Positions 36,274-45,027 of a stretch of DNA of 64,000 nt are shown piece by piece. Numbering within the stretch: position 1 is the stretch's first letter; every line of letters starts with the position of its first letter. The notes under the pieces are model-generated. The model searched no databases. It saw nothing but the letters and a program-made list of their open reading frames with translations, and was not told the origin of the DNA. A program made the translations under genes and the position numbers. The stretch is from the NCBI GenBank assembly GCA_947493005.1, contig CANLOY010000005.1, positions 248,001 through 312,000 of the forward strand. The letters are read 5' to 3'. This stretch comes from an uncultured Roseivirga sp. (GTDB lineage: Bacteria > Bacteroidota > Bacteroidia > Cytophagales > Cyclobacteriaceae).

Positions 36274-39200
36274 TCAATCTATCTGCTCGATAAATCGAAC
36301 TAGCTTATCCTTTACCTTGTCTTTGTTTATCCAAAACTCTCGGGAGTGGATCAATCGGTATGGCCAGTGTTTTTCTTGTAAATGTATGGGGCGGTAAACG
36401 CATACTTCTTTCATCGATATACTGCTATAGAAGTAATTGTCATCTGTAAATAGTAGTCCAAGGTGTTTCCTTTCGCTTTTTAAGGCAACATCGCCAAATG
36501 GAGTACTAGAGTCTAATGACACGGTTAAATCTGCTTCCCAGGGTTTTAATTGATTTTTGAGGTACCAATCCTGACTAAAATCAACATCTGATTGAGGAGT
36601 TGGTTTGAATTTATGGTTTGCCACCTCAAAGGCATATTGCAGGTATTGCTTGAGCAATTTAGGGCCTTCATTTTTTGCTTTGTCCACCTTAAGTTCATCT
36701 GGCAAAATAGACGAAACGATAATGACTTTCTCCCTTGCTCTTGTAATGGCTACATTGAGCCTGTTTTCACCTCCTACTTGGTTCAGGCTTCCAAACTGTG
36801 CAGTAAGTTTGCCTTTAGCATCAGGCGCATATCCAATGGAGAAAATCAATACGTCACATTCATCTCCTTGAACATTCTCTATGTTTTTAATAAACTGAAT
36901 CGAAGATTCTTTCAGGTTTTCTCCTTCTATTTTGTCTAACACTAAGGTTTGTTGCTGTGCGTTGAATGTAACAACACCAATATTTTGTGAGGGGTTTTCC
37001 TGATTTAGATCTTTAACAAGTTTTGTGATACGATTTGCTTCTATCAAGTTGCTTTGGTTCTCCCACACACCCTGCACTTTGATGTATTCAATAGCTGGTT
37101 CAGGGTTGTTGATTCTTGAAAAGTCTGGAAGCACACGGAGTTTGCCTTTGTAAAAATGCTGATTCGAAAATTCTACAAGAGAAAGAGATTGGCTTCGATA
37201 ATGCCCTTGAAGACTTACCTGCATCAGATGATTCTTGGCAAGATCTAGCAATGAATCAACTTCTAGTGCATTATCCTCTTGCTCATCATCCCAGCGAACT
37301 CTGTAAAGGTCATTTGGTTTGAGCTGTTGACTATCTCCCGCAATAACGACTTGCCGACCTCTGTAAATGGCCGGAATTCCTTTTTCTGTGAAACACTGAC
37401 TAGCCTCATCAAATATGACCAGATCAAAGAAAGGTTCCATCGGGAAAATAGCAGAGACTGATTCTGGAGAGGCCAGCCAACAAGGTACAAGCTTGAAAAG
37501 CTCATGCTCGAAATTGGTAATAAGTCTTCTAAGTGGCCAGATACGTTTTTTCTTGGTAACCTGATGTAGCAAATCACGATAAGTTACCTGATTGTTCAGT
37601 CGGTTAAATTCCAGTCCTTCGTATGTGCCTTCACGTGCACGTTGTTTTAAAATTTGCGTACAAGCCTCAGACTTCTCAGTTACATGCTGTTGAAACTGGT
37701 CTATCAGTTTTTCGAACTTTAAGGTAGAGACAGCTGTAAGTATGGGGTATTTGTTTTCGATATGATCGATCCAGGCAAGTCTGATACTATTATCAAAAAG
37801 TGAGATTATGGAGGTTTTATCAACTTGCTGGTGTTCTAACAGCTTATCAATCGTTTGGATTTCTGTTTCGCTGAATGAGATCCTGAGTTTATCAAGTTCT
37901 CTCAGCGTGTCAAAATCTCTGCGTAATGTTTTCTTAAGGTCTGTATGAAAAGAGTCATTGTTAAGCAAAAGGTCGATTTGCTTTGGAAGTATGAACTTGT
38001 TCCACTGAGCCCTTCTTTTAGGTAATTCTTTTAGTGCTTCGGCAATCGATTTAAGAGTTGTACGAAACTCCTTTCCTGAGATTTTTTTAAGGGGGAAGAA
38101 CTCTTTGAAATTGGCAAATGAATTGAATATTGTCTTGGCATTTAATGCCGATTCAAGTTGGTCTAACCACTCATTAATAACCGACTGTTCCGATGAATCA
38201 GGAATGCTTTCTATCCAACCGACTGCCTTTAGTTTGGTCAGTTGGTGTTGGAGGTTCAGTCTGTTATCTATTCGACTCGTTAATACTTGTAATGCTGCTT
38301 TGTCATCTCTGAGATTGTTGGCCACAAGTATTCTGGCTAGTCGAAGTTTTTCTTTTGAAAAGCGCCATTTAATTGATTTCCAGAAAGTATTCTTGGCATC
38401 ACTACGCTGTTTTAAGATTAATTGTACTTCGCCTATTTCGCTGGAAGAAATACTGTGTTCCACACCATTATCTTCAAAACAGGTATTGATTAGGTTTCTG
38501 GTATTTTGGAGCCAAAGCAGATCTGACTCTTCAGTACCAAAAGCAACCATGGGTTTAAACAGTTCGAATATGTCCTGATTCTTAAGGTGACCTGCCAGTG
38601 TCTTTAACTTGTCCAGGTTTTCGCTGATGGTTCTACAAGCATCATAGTCTACCTTTTCATTGACTATTTTGGAAATATCTTGGGTGACCTTTGAGGCGAA
38701 GGAGGGAATTTCATCCAGATATTGTAAGGTTTTGCTTAAGTCATCATTTTTGAGTTTTGCAAAACTCACGCGCTCCGACCACGGGTGTTTGTCCGAATTT
38801 AATTCGTGTGCATAATCAAGGTATAGGTCAAGTTTTCGCTTAAAGTTGTCAATAGAGTCAAAGTGAAAATCATTGTATTCCTGTACCAAAGAAACCGAGT
38901 CATGGTCGGGGTCAGAACTGAGATAAAGCTCTTTAACTGACAATCCACATTCGCTATTATTGAATAGTGCTGTCTTGTATTCATTCAATTCATCCGAAAT
39001 ACTGTCAATTTCTAGGCAAGCCTTGGTAAAGGCTCTATCCAGTTGAAGTGCATCCAGATTGTTATTGCTTCTTTTGTATTCATGTAGGCTTTCAATTTGA
39101 TTAGCTATCTGCTCATAAATAGCTTTACGGTCTGCTTTAAAGTCATGAACCAGTGCTGCAAAGTCTTCTATTTCGATAGATTTTAGGCGCTGATATACCA

Positions 39201-40272
39201 CGTCAAGAGCTGCTCTTTTTTGGCTAACGACCAATACCTTTTTTCCTCGAGCGATAAAGTCTGAAACCAGATTACAAATCAATTGAGATTTACCAGTACC
39301 CGGAGGCCCTTGAACGACTATTGAATTTCCTTTTTTTATAGCCGTTAGCGCATTTTCCTGATAGGCATCTAATGGAAGTGGGGCAAAGGTTTCCTTTTCA
39401 TTTACCTGCCCTAGAAAATGCTGTGTAGGATCAAAATCCAAGGAATTGATATCTGGTAAGTTGATGCTCTTTTGCTCGAAAAAACTGTCCAAATTCTCAG
39501 CTTGTATATGCTCTGTTAAGAAGTTATAATCAGGAACCAGATATGAATCAGCTTGAGGGAAAATACCCAAAACAGCTTGCATGTTGATGTGTACTTCCCC
39601 GTCTTCATTATTTTTTTCAAAGCTTTGCCTCTGTTCTCTGGTAAAAGGCTCAAGTCTATCAGCATAGAATTCTCGGCTGAATCTTAAGTCAATAGCACTT
39701 TCTCTTAATTGCTCGTAAAGCATGTTTTTGAAAGTAGTGCTATCCTTGTCGTATCCGTCAAATGTAAATTCAACTAGCTCATCGGCAAGTTTGATTTCAT
39801 TGTAATGAGCAAAAGCGAGTAACAGGCTTTTGTTGAAACTGATATTAACATCTTTCTTCGGACAAAGAACCCAGTTAATTTTGTCCTGAACTAACTCAAC
39901 AGGAAAGAAGCACAAAGGAGCCCTAAGAATAGTTCCATCATTGAATTTGCCTTGAACAAAAGGCCAGCCAATGTAAAGGTCTCTGGCCCCACTTTCCTGA
40001 AAAATAAACTGCTCCCTACGTTGAAGTTTCTTCAACCTCCTGGATAATTGATTGGAGTTTTCATCGCGAGCATCAGCTATAGGAATAAGTTTAATTTTTG
40101 ACTTATTGGCAATTACCTGATCAAGAATATCCCAGGAAGGAGCGCCATTTACATGGTCAAAATCATGAATGTCAAGAAACTGTTCGGCATTTAATCTAAG
40201 TAAAAGCAATGACCTGTTGTTGCCCGATAAGTTGGTCAATCGCCTTTGGTATGCCTGTAGAATTTCCTGCAT
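36274..40272 (-). CDS. SF1 helicase of DUF4011/Vsr type, possible defence protein
   Basis: The 1332-residue protein starts with a DUF4011-like region (RRLTNLSGNNRSLLLLRL, APLCFFPVELV). The first RecA lobe has Walker A VVQGPPGTGKSQL at about residues 319-331, and a helical insert of about 500 residues follows. The second half has DEASQ (about 950), VVIAGDSQQLKP, VSLQGHYRSQS, ENVQGDECDVLIFS and NRLNVAITRAREKV. The last 100 residues resemble a Vsr-type nuclease fold (FGDVAL, HLGLLFTDD, WPYRLIHSREFW) but the usual IE-x-DG metal site is not intact. Related helicase-nucleases (Hhe) act against phage. It is a single gene with no defence neighbours; that role is inference. Confidence 0.8.
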   Translation of the reverse strand: MQEILQAYQRRLTNLSGNNRSLLLLRLNAEQFLDIHDFDHVNGAPSWDILDQVIANKSKIKLIPIADARDENSNQLSRRLKKLQRREQFIFQESGARDLYIGWPFVQGKFNDGTILRAPLCFFPVELVQDKINWVLCPKKDVNISFNKSLLLAFAHYNEIKLADELVEFTFDGYDKDSTTFKNMLYEQLRESAIDLRFSREFYADRLEPFTREQRQSFEKNNEDGEVHINMQAVLGIFPQADSYLVPDYNFLTEHIQAENLDSFFEQKSINLPDINSLDFDPTQHFLGQVNEKETFAPLPLDAYQENALTAIKKGNSIVVQGPPGTGKSQLICNLVSDFIARGKKVLVVSQKRAALDVVYQRLKSIEIEDFAALVHDFKADRKAIYEQIANQIESLHEYKRSNNNLDALQLDRAFTKACLEIDSISDELNEYKTALFNNSECGLSVKELYLSSDPDHDSVSLVQEYNDFHFDSIDNFKRKLDLYLDYAHELNSDKHPWSERVSFAKLKNDDLSKTLQYLDEIPSFASKVTQDISKIVNEKVDYDACRTISENLDKLKTLAGHLKNQDIFELFKPMVAFGTEESDLLWLQNTRNLINTCFEDNGVEHSISSSEIGEVQLILKQRSDAKNTFWKSIKWRFSKEKLRLARILVANNLRDDKAALQVLTSRIDNRLNLQHQLTKLKAVGWIESIPDSSEQSVINEWLDQLESALNAKTIFNSFANFKEFFPLKKISGKEFRTTLKSIAEALKELPKRRAQWNKFILPKQIDLLLNNDSFHTDLKKTLRRDFDTLRELDKLRISFSETEIQTIDKLLEHQQVDKTSIISLFDNSIRLAWIDHIENKYPILTAVSTLKFEKLIDQFQQHVTEKSEACTQILKQRAREGTYEGLEFNRLNNQVTYRDLLHQVTKKKRIWPLRRLITNFEHELFKLVPCWLASPESVSAIFPMEPFFDLVIFDEASQCFTEKGIPAIYRGRQVVIAGDSQQLKPNDLYRVRWDDEQEDNALEVDSLLDLAKNHLMQVSLQGHYRSQSLSLVEFSNQHFYKGKLRVLPDFSRINNPEPAIEYIKVQGVWENQSNLIEANRITKLVKDLNQENPSQNIGVVTFNAQQQTLVLDKIEGENLKESSIQFIKNIENVQGDECDVLIFSIGYAPDAKGKLTAQFGSLNQVGGENRLNVAITRAREKVIIVSSILPDELKVDKAKNEGPKLLKQYLQYAFEVANHKFKPTPQSDVDFSQDWYLKNQLKPWEADLTVSLDSSTPFGDVALKSERKHLGLLFTDDNYFYSSISMKEVCVYRPIHLQEKHWPYRLIHSREFWINKDKVKDKLVRFIEQID

Positions 40273-40286
40273 ATTGGAAATTAGTA

Positions 40287-40340
40287 ATTAGTTATCGGTC
40301 AATGGTTAGTTAAGTTTAATATAAATCCCTGATAACTAAT
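40287..40340. repeat. 10-bp inverted repeat upstream of helicase gene
   Basis: ATTAGTTATC (40287-40296) is the exact complement of GATAACTAAT (40331-40340), in the short gap between the lipoprotein and helicase genes. The surrounding sequence (TTAGTAATTAGTTATCGGTCA) looks like degenerate short repeats of TAGTTA. It could be a helicase-gene operator or a dispersed palindrome. Confidence 0.4.
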
Positions 40341-40370
40341 AACGGATTGATCGATTCCTGTCTGTTGTAA

Positions 40371-40682
40371 CTAGTTACGAATCTTTTTGAGTTTAATTAA
40401 AAGCTTATTGTTGCTTTTGGTTTTGAGTTCGAATAATTCATAACCCGACTTACTCACTATTAAGGTGTGGTTAGGACAAGTCCTTGTAATGGTCGTCAAA
40501 TCAAAGGTTCCCAAGGAGTCTGTCTTGTATTCATTTTGAGGTGTTCCTTCCAATTTTACAATTGCGTCATTTATTGGACGACCTGTCTCGATATCTATCA
40601 CCTGACCTTCAAAGGTGGAAGTACAATCGCAAGAGGTTATTATTATGAGTAATCCTATCAGATAAAGTGATTTTCTGAGCAT
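40371..40682 (-). CDS. Lipoprotein with carboxypeptidase-regulatory-like domain
   Basis: The 103-residue protein has a signal peptide with lipobox ITSC (LIGLLIIITSCDC) and a CarboxypepD_reg-like beta-sandwich (GQVIDIETGRPINDAIVKLEGT...YKTDSLGTFDL...LIVSKSGYELFEL). This domain is usually appended to larger outer-membrane proteins, so a stand-alone copy is a little unusual. It is probably a small outer-membrane lipoprotein of unknown role. It precedes the helicase gene on the same strand by about 100 bases. Confidence 0.75.
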   Translation of the reverse strand: MLRKSLYLIGLLIIITSCDCTSTFEGQVIDIETGRPINDAIVKLEGTPQNEYKTDSLGTFDLTTITRTCPNHTLIVSKSGYELFELKTKSNNKLLIKLKKIRN

Positions 40683-40752
40683 AGTGTTGAAGTTAATGGA
40701 ATGCTACTATTAATTATTAATGGGTAAGCATTACTATTCCCTAATTAACCAA

Positions 40753-41565
40753 TCACTTCGTTCCAAACGGAGAATCCGGCTCTTTGGCAAAAACATTGAA
40801 AACGATTTTGTCCATTCTACCAGGCATCCATTTATTTAGAAAAACAGCCAGTTTACCCTGTGATGTAAATACAATGTCTCGCTTCCTTTTTCTGATGGCT
40901 TTGATGATTCCTTGAGCAACGGCTTCGGCCGTCATCATTTTTCCTTCATCGCGAGGAGATTCCCCTTGAACTGTACCATCAGCAGTTAGTGCAGCATTTC
41001 TAATGTTTGTGCCTGTGAAACCTGGACAAGCTACAAGTATGTGGACTCCACGGTGCATAACTTCTGTACGTAGAGATTCGAAGAATCCATTCATTGCATA
41101 TTTTGAAGCGGTGTATGCTGTTCTGGCTGGAGTACCTCTGTAACCATTGATAGAAGATATGCCAACAATGCTTCCCTTAGATTTCAGAATATGTGGAAGA
41201 CAGTATTTGGTGGCAAAAAGGGTACCATTGAAGTTAATGTCCATCACTTTTTTAAATACTTTCAGGTCCATTTCTTCAAGCAAAGCCCTCATAGAAATTC
41301 CGGCATTATTAATCAGAATATCTATCTCTCCAAAAGTATTGACAGTCTCTTTAACCAATATTTCGTTGTCACTCTCTTTAGCTACATCCAACTTTAGACA
41401 GAGGTTAGGTACATTCATTTGGTCCAGCGCAGTAGCTACTTCGTTGAGCCTTTCCTCATTGCGCCCTGTGATAACCACTTTGGCTCCTAACTTTCCAAAC
41501 TCCAGTGCAAGTGCTTTTCCAATACCGGAAGAACCACCCGTTATGATGACAACTTTGTTTTTCAT
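40753..41565 (-). CDS. SDR family oxidoreductase
   Basis: The 270-residue short-chain dehydrogenase has the NAD(P) motif TGGSSGIGKALA, NNAG at about residue 88, and the catalytic Ser-Tyr-Lys in GISSINGYRGTPARTAYTASKYAMNG. The Arg following the first glycine motif (ITGRNEERL) favours NADPH. The C-terminus (KRDIVFTSQGKLAVFLNKWMP) resembles classical SDRs with membrane-associated tails such as DhrS7-type enzymes. The substrate is not known. It is divergent from thiL. Confidence 0.88.
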   Translation of the reverse strand: MKNKVVIITGGSSGIGKALALEFGKLGAKVVITGRNEERLNEVATALDQMNVPNLCLKLDVAKESDNEILVKETVNTFGEIDILINNAGISMRALLEEMDLKVFKKVMDINFNGTLFATKYCLPHILKSKGSIVGISSINGYRGTPARTAYTASKYAMNGFFESLRTEVMHRGVHILVACPGFTGTNIRNAALTADGTVQGESPRDEGKMMTAEAVAQGIIKAIRKRKRDIVFTSQGKLAVFLNKWMPGRMDKIVFNVFAKEPDSPFGTK

Positions 41566-41631
41566 TGGGACAAATTAAACCAGAATTTCATACACCACCA
41601 TGTGAATATGTCCGAACTCCAAACAATGCTT

Positions 41632-41639
41632 TATCTTTG
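41632..41639 (+). promoter_or_regulatory. -7 element of thiL
   Basis: TATCTTTG matches the Bacteroidota TAnnTTTG box exactly and lies 22 bases before the thiL ATG. A -33 TTTG at standard spacing is not evident. Confidence 0.5.
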
Positions 41640-41661
41640 CACACCAAAATGAAGTAATCGC

Positions 41662-42699
41662 ATGTCGGAGAAAAGAACAGAGTTATCAGATTTAGGAGAG
41701 TTTGGGTTGATTGATAGACTGGCTGAAGGTTTATCACCTAATCAAGCGAGTACTGTATATGGTATTGGAGATGATGCTGCTGTGATGGATTGTGGAGCTG
41801 ATTATGGCTTGCTTTCCGCAGATATGCTGGTGGAGGGAGTACACTTTGACCTCTCCTATGCACCACTTCAACATTTAGGTTATAAATCTGTGGCTGTAAA
41901 TGTGTCAGATATTGCTGCGATGAATGGTATTCCCAGTCAAGTGGTTATCTCACTTGCTTTGAGCAATCGGTTTTCAGTAGAGGCTATTGATGCGCTCTAT
42001 AAAGGAATAAAAGCTGCAGCAGATGACTTTAACGTTGATGTGGTTGGAGGTGATACAACGGCTTCTAAGAGTGGACTGGTTATTTCAGTTTCAGTTTTTG
42101 GAACAGTCGGCAAAGATCAAGTGGTTTATCGTAAAGGTTCAGCTAACAATGATATCCTATGCGCTACAGGAGATTTGGGCGGTGCTTTTATAGGGCTACA
42201 GGTGCTTGAAAGGGAGAAGCAAACCTTCTTGGCTAATCCGGAAATGCAGCCTCAATTGGGAGAATATCAATATGTGGTACAAAGACAGTTAAAGCCCAAA
42301 GCCAGAATGGATGCTATTCATGAATTGAGAGATTTAGGAGTAGTGCCTACCTCTATGATTGATATTTCTGATGGATTGGCATCTGAAACGCTTCATTTGT
42401 CAAAACATTCAGGTGTTGGGTTTGTGATTTACGAAAACCAATTGCCAATTGCTAAGCAGACTTATGAAACTGCTGTGGAGTTTAATATTGACCCAATAAC
42501 AGCCTCATTAAACGGGGGAGAGGACTATGAACTTTTGTTCACAATTAAGCAGTCTGATCACGAAAAATTAGATAAGCATGCTGATATCCATTTTATTGGC
42601 CATGCTCAGGACTTATCAAAGGGCAATCTGTTGGTTACTAAACAAGGTAACCAAGTAGAATTAAAGGCTCAGGGGTGGAATCACCTAGGAAAAGATTAG
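41662..42699 (+). CDS. thiL: Thiamine-phosphate kinase
   Basis: The 345-residue enzyme phosphorylates thiamine phosphate to thiamine diphosphate. Family motifs are GIGDDAAVM (Mg/ATP), LSADMLVEGVHFDLSYAP, KSVAVNVSDIAAMNGIPSQ, VVGGDTTAS, CATGDLGGA and MIDISDGLASETLHL, with NGGEDYELLFTI near the C-terminus. It is somewhat longer than the E. coli enzyme (325). Other thi genes are not in the window. The end overlaps the J-protein gene tail-to-tail by 15 bases. Confidence 0.95.
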   Translation: MSEKRTELSDLGEFGLIDRLAEGLSPNQASTVYGIGDDAAVMDCGADYGLLSADMLVEGVHFDLSYAPLQHLGYKSVAVNVSDIAAMNGIPSQVVISLALSNRFSVEAIDALYKGIKAAADDFNVDVVGGDTTASKSGLVISVSVFGTVGKDQVVYRKGSANNDILCATGDLGGAFIGLQVLEREKQTFLANPEMQPQLGEYQYVVQRQLKPKARMDAIHELRDLGVVPTSMIDISDGLASETLHLSKHSGVGFVIYENQLPIAKQTYETAVEFNIDPITASLNGGEDYELLFTIKQSDHEKLDKHADIHFIGHAQDLSKGNLLVTKQGNQVELKAQGWNHLGKD

Positions 42700-43494
42700 T
42701 GTTAGAAAAAGCAGAAAGCTTGAAAAGCTGGCTATAATCGCTGCATTGAATTTTCTTTCAGGGCTTAGCAATGGTGTAATACCAAGAAGTGCAACCGTAA
42801 AAACAAAAAGGCTAAGCCCAACAACAAACCCTCGATGATTAAGGTTGTAAAAGTCTTTATCTGAGCTTGCTTTAATCGAGTGCAGTTTTCTAAATATCAA
42901 ACTGTTCTTGTACTTAAAGGTATCTCCAATTACCATCTTTGTTTTTTCTGCCGACCTGATAAACTGGATTCCTTTAGCAATAACTACACTGGAACCCAAG
43001 TCATTTGGGTTTTGAGTCTGAGTGTATAAATTTTGTACCTGAGCCACTTTAGCAGTTTGAGTTTTACCCCCAAACGATAAGTCTATCATAAAAACAAATG
43101 CAATTACTAAAACTATCAGGTTGACATTTTTTGCGCTTTGTTCATTGGCTTTGTAGTTGGTTTCTGGGTAAATGACTGGAGATGATGCTCTAGTAGTATT
43201 TAACCATGTTTGAAACGCTTTACCATTATTATTCCGTTCTCTTTGTTTCAAGATTTCGATTACTTCTTCCTGAGTAAACGTTAGTGTTTCTTGACCTTTA
43301 TCATATTTGTCTCTTTCCTTCGGGTCTGAAAGAACCATATAAGCTTCACTTAGTTCTTGAAACAATTCACTCGATTGGAGTCCACTATTTACATCTGGAT
43401 GTGCAGATTTGGCTTTCTTACGATAAGCCTTTTTTATTTCCTCAGGGCTTGCCGTTTTTTCTACTCCCAGAATTTTATAGTAATCTTTTGACAT
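42685..43494 (-). CDS. Membrane-anchored J-domain protein
   Basis: The ATG at 43494 (MSKDYYKILGVEKTASPEEI) was chosen; the frame extends 30 codons upstream into a palindromic repeat. The 269-residue product has an N-terminal J-domain with the HPD motif in KAKSAHPDVNSG. A linker and one membrane helix (about 130-150) follow, then two more near the C-terminus (about 217-237, 246-268). It lacks the Gly/Phe and zinc domains, so it is a type III J-protein that would recruit DnaK to the membrane. It is convergent with thiL, with a 15-base overlap. Confidence 0.8.
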   Translation of the reverse strand: MSKDYYKILGVEKTASPEEIKKAYRKKAKSAHPDVNSGLQSSELFQELSEAYMVLSDPKERDKYDKGQETLTFTQEEVIEILKQRERNNNGKAFQTWLNTTRASSPVIYPETNYKANEQSAKNVNLIVLVIAFVFMIDLSFGGKTQTAKVAQVQNLYTQTQNPNDLGSSVVIAKGIQFIRSAEKTKMVIGDTFKYKNSLIFRKLHSIKASSDKDFYNLNHRGFVVGLSLFVFTVALLGITPLLSPERKFNAAIIASFSSFLLFLTLIFS

Positions 43495-43580
43495 TGCGTT
43501 GAAAAGATAACGGGATTGAAATGATTTGAAACTAGTGGCATCCGAGAAAGATTTTTTGAGATCGAAGAAATAGCTGAAAA

Positions 43581-43642
43581 TCACCCTTTTTATTCCCTAA
43601 AGGGGTACTCTTGGCAACTCCCTTTAGGGTAGGAGTGGGTGA
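43581..43642. repeat. REP-like palindromic element
   Basis: CCCTAAAGGG (43595-43604) and CCCTTTAGGG (43620-43629) form a perfect 10-bp stem with a 15-base loop. TCACCC (43581-43586) and GGGTGA (43637-43642) extend it outside an internal loop. The GC-rich palindrome stands out in AT-rich DNA and resembles CCCCTTTAGGGG-type repeats found many times in Bacteroidota genomes. It sits in the gap before the J-protein gene. Confidence 0.6.
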
Positions 43643-43754
43643 GTCTTAAAGAAAAATCTATTCTCGGATGTTTTAGAGACATACTTTTATTGAATTCAAA
43701 TTTTAGTCGGATATCAGTAATTTGAAACCGGAAGTATGCGATTATTTAAATGGC

Positions 43755-44051
43755 CTAATGAACTGTATCCAGTTCATAACCAATCACGTCCAATAGCATG
43801 TCCATTATCTGGATCGGAATTCTTTTCTCCAGGTCTTTATATCTATAGTTAATCACATGACCATCTTCCAGCTGAAAAGCTATGCGTCCTGTCTGAACCT
43901 TATCCTCAAAAATTTGGATCTCCAATACAGTATTGTCTATTCCGTTACTGTAAGTATTGTTTATCCTCCAGGTAATGTTCTTGCGAACCTCTGATAGTTT
44001 ATTCAATAAATTCTTAACAAGAGTCTTATTAGCCTGAGTTGTTGCTTCCAT
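43755..44051 (-). CDS. Hypothetical small protein
   Basis: The 98-residue soluble protein is mostly alpha plus beta: an N-terminal helix (NKTLVKNLLNKLSEVRKN), a beta meander (YSNGIDNTVLEIQIFEDK, GRIAFQLEDGHVINYRYKD) and a C-terminal helix (IPIQIMDMLLDVIGYEL). No catalytic motif was recognised and no family could be named. It is one of three consecutive small minus-strand genes (with 44105 and 44545) that may form an operon. Confidence 0.55.
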   Translation of the reverse strand: MEATTQANKTLVKNLLNKLSEVRKNITWRINNTYSNGIDNTVLEIQIFEDKVQTGRIAFQLEDGHVINYRYKDLEKRIPIQIMDMLLDVIGYELDTVH

Positions 44052-44104
44052 AAAAACAATACCTGGTTACATTTTATTAAGACAACGATTGAAAAAGCGT
44101 TTGG

Positions 44105-44470
44105 TTATTCATCTTCTGGGTACGGTACAAAGAGAAAGTTTGTGAACGTCTTATCCACTACAAAAAGGCAACAAAACTCATCAGGATTTTTAAATGCTTT
44201 CTTAAAAGCCTCTTCGTCCTCTACAAGTTTGCGCTGAACAAACTCATCCAAATAGGTGATATTATAATTCCACGCAGTGTTGAGTTCTTCTCGTCCAATG
44301 AGAAGCTGACCTATCGGGATGGATTCCTGAGCTATTGGGAAAATCGGGAAATCAGAGAAGCCTCTTTTTTTTACCTGATAAGCTGCCTCTTTTAACGTAT
44401 CTGCTACTACTACAAAGTCCTTTGTAATGGAGCCCAGATATTTACCGTTTAATTCAGGGTCATTCTGCAT
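44105..44470 (-). CDS. Hypothetical protein
   Basis: The 121-residue soluble protein begins MQNDPELNGKYLGSITKDF and contains an apparent repeat of hydrophobic strands around FPIFPIAQESIPIGQLLIG and CCLFVVDKTFTNFLFVPY. No domain was recognised with confidence. Predicted composition is ordered, with an even codon usage like its neighbours, so it is probably a real gene. It is followed after 53 bases by the 98-residue gene. Confidence 0.6.
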   Translation of the reverse strand: MQNDPELNGKYLGSITKDFVVVADTLKEAAYQVKKRGFSDFPIFPIAQESIPIGQLLIGREELNTAWNYNITYLDEFVQRKLVEDEEAFKKAFKNPDEFCCLFVVDKTFTNFLFVPYPEDE

Positions 44471-44544
44471 ATTGCAAAATTAGCATAGAAAGGTTTTGAC
44501 AGCATACAAATCTGTTTGTTTTTTGAACGATCAACCTTCTGAAA

Positions 44545-44955
44545 TTATCTATCCTTGATACGATACATAAACTTGAGGCCAGACCATGTCTCATCTACTG
44601 CTGCAACCTTTACATCAACGAGCCCAATATCTAACCCAAATTTCCTGACAATATTCCCATCAAGGTCTGTTTCTAGTTTGGCTGCCTTTTTTGGCCATGA
44701 AACCCATAAACTTCCGGTTTTCCTTAGTGTGTTTTTTATTTCAGGAATCGAAGCCTCCAGATCTTTTGCAGTCATAAAGAATGCGTGAGCGAAATCAATA
44801 CTTTCGGCCTTCGGGTTTTCAATCACATTAATATCAGGCATTCCTTCAAACAGGTTGAAGTAATAGTCTGGAACATTCGAAAAATAACAGTTGAAACCTT
44901 CTTTGATGCCCAGTTTACGAGCCAATGGTGTTCCTGAATATCCTGCAGTTGCCAT
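44545..44955 (-). CDS. DUF3052 family protein
   Basis: The 136-residue protein matches DUF3052: GYSGTPLARKLGIKEGFNCYF near the N-terminus, then DFAHAFFMTAKDLEASIPEI and GSLWVSWPKKAAKLETDLDG, ending LVDVKVAAVDETWSGLKFMYR. The fold is thought to relate to SAM-binding-like proteins but no activity is assigned. It is the first of the small gene trio on this strand. Confidence 0.8.
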   Translation of the reverse strand: MATAGYSGTPLARKLGIKEGFNCYFSNVPDYYFNLFEGMPDINVIENPKAESIDFAHAFFMTAKDLEASIPEIKNTLRKTGSLWVSWPKKAAKLETDLDGNIVRKFGLDIGLVDVKVAAVDETWSGLKFMYRIKDR

Positions 44956-45027
44956 ATGAAAACGCTAAAAAGTGATTAGAAATTAATGACTTTTTAGCGT
45001 TTAAAACAACTTAACTATTTTCAGTGG

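Noticed and set aside
38105-38578. 157-residue plus-strand ORF inside the helicase gene
   Set aside because: It is antisense to the helicase helical insert, with no recognisable motif.
43495-43584. Upstream extension of the J-protein
   Set aside because: The J-domain starts at once after the ATG at 43494, and the extension reaches into the palindromic repeat.
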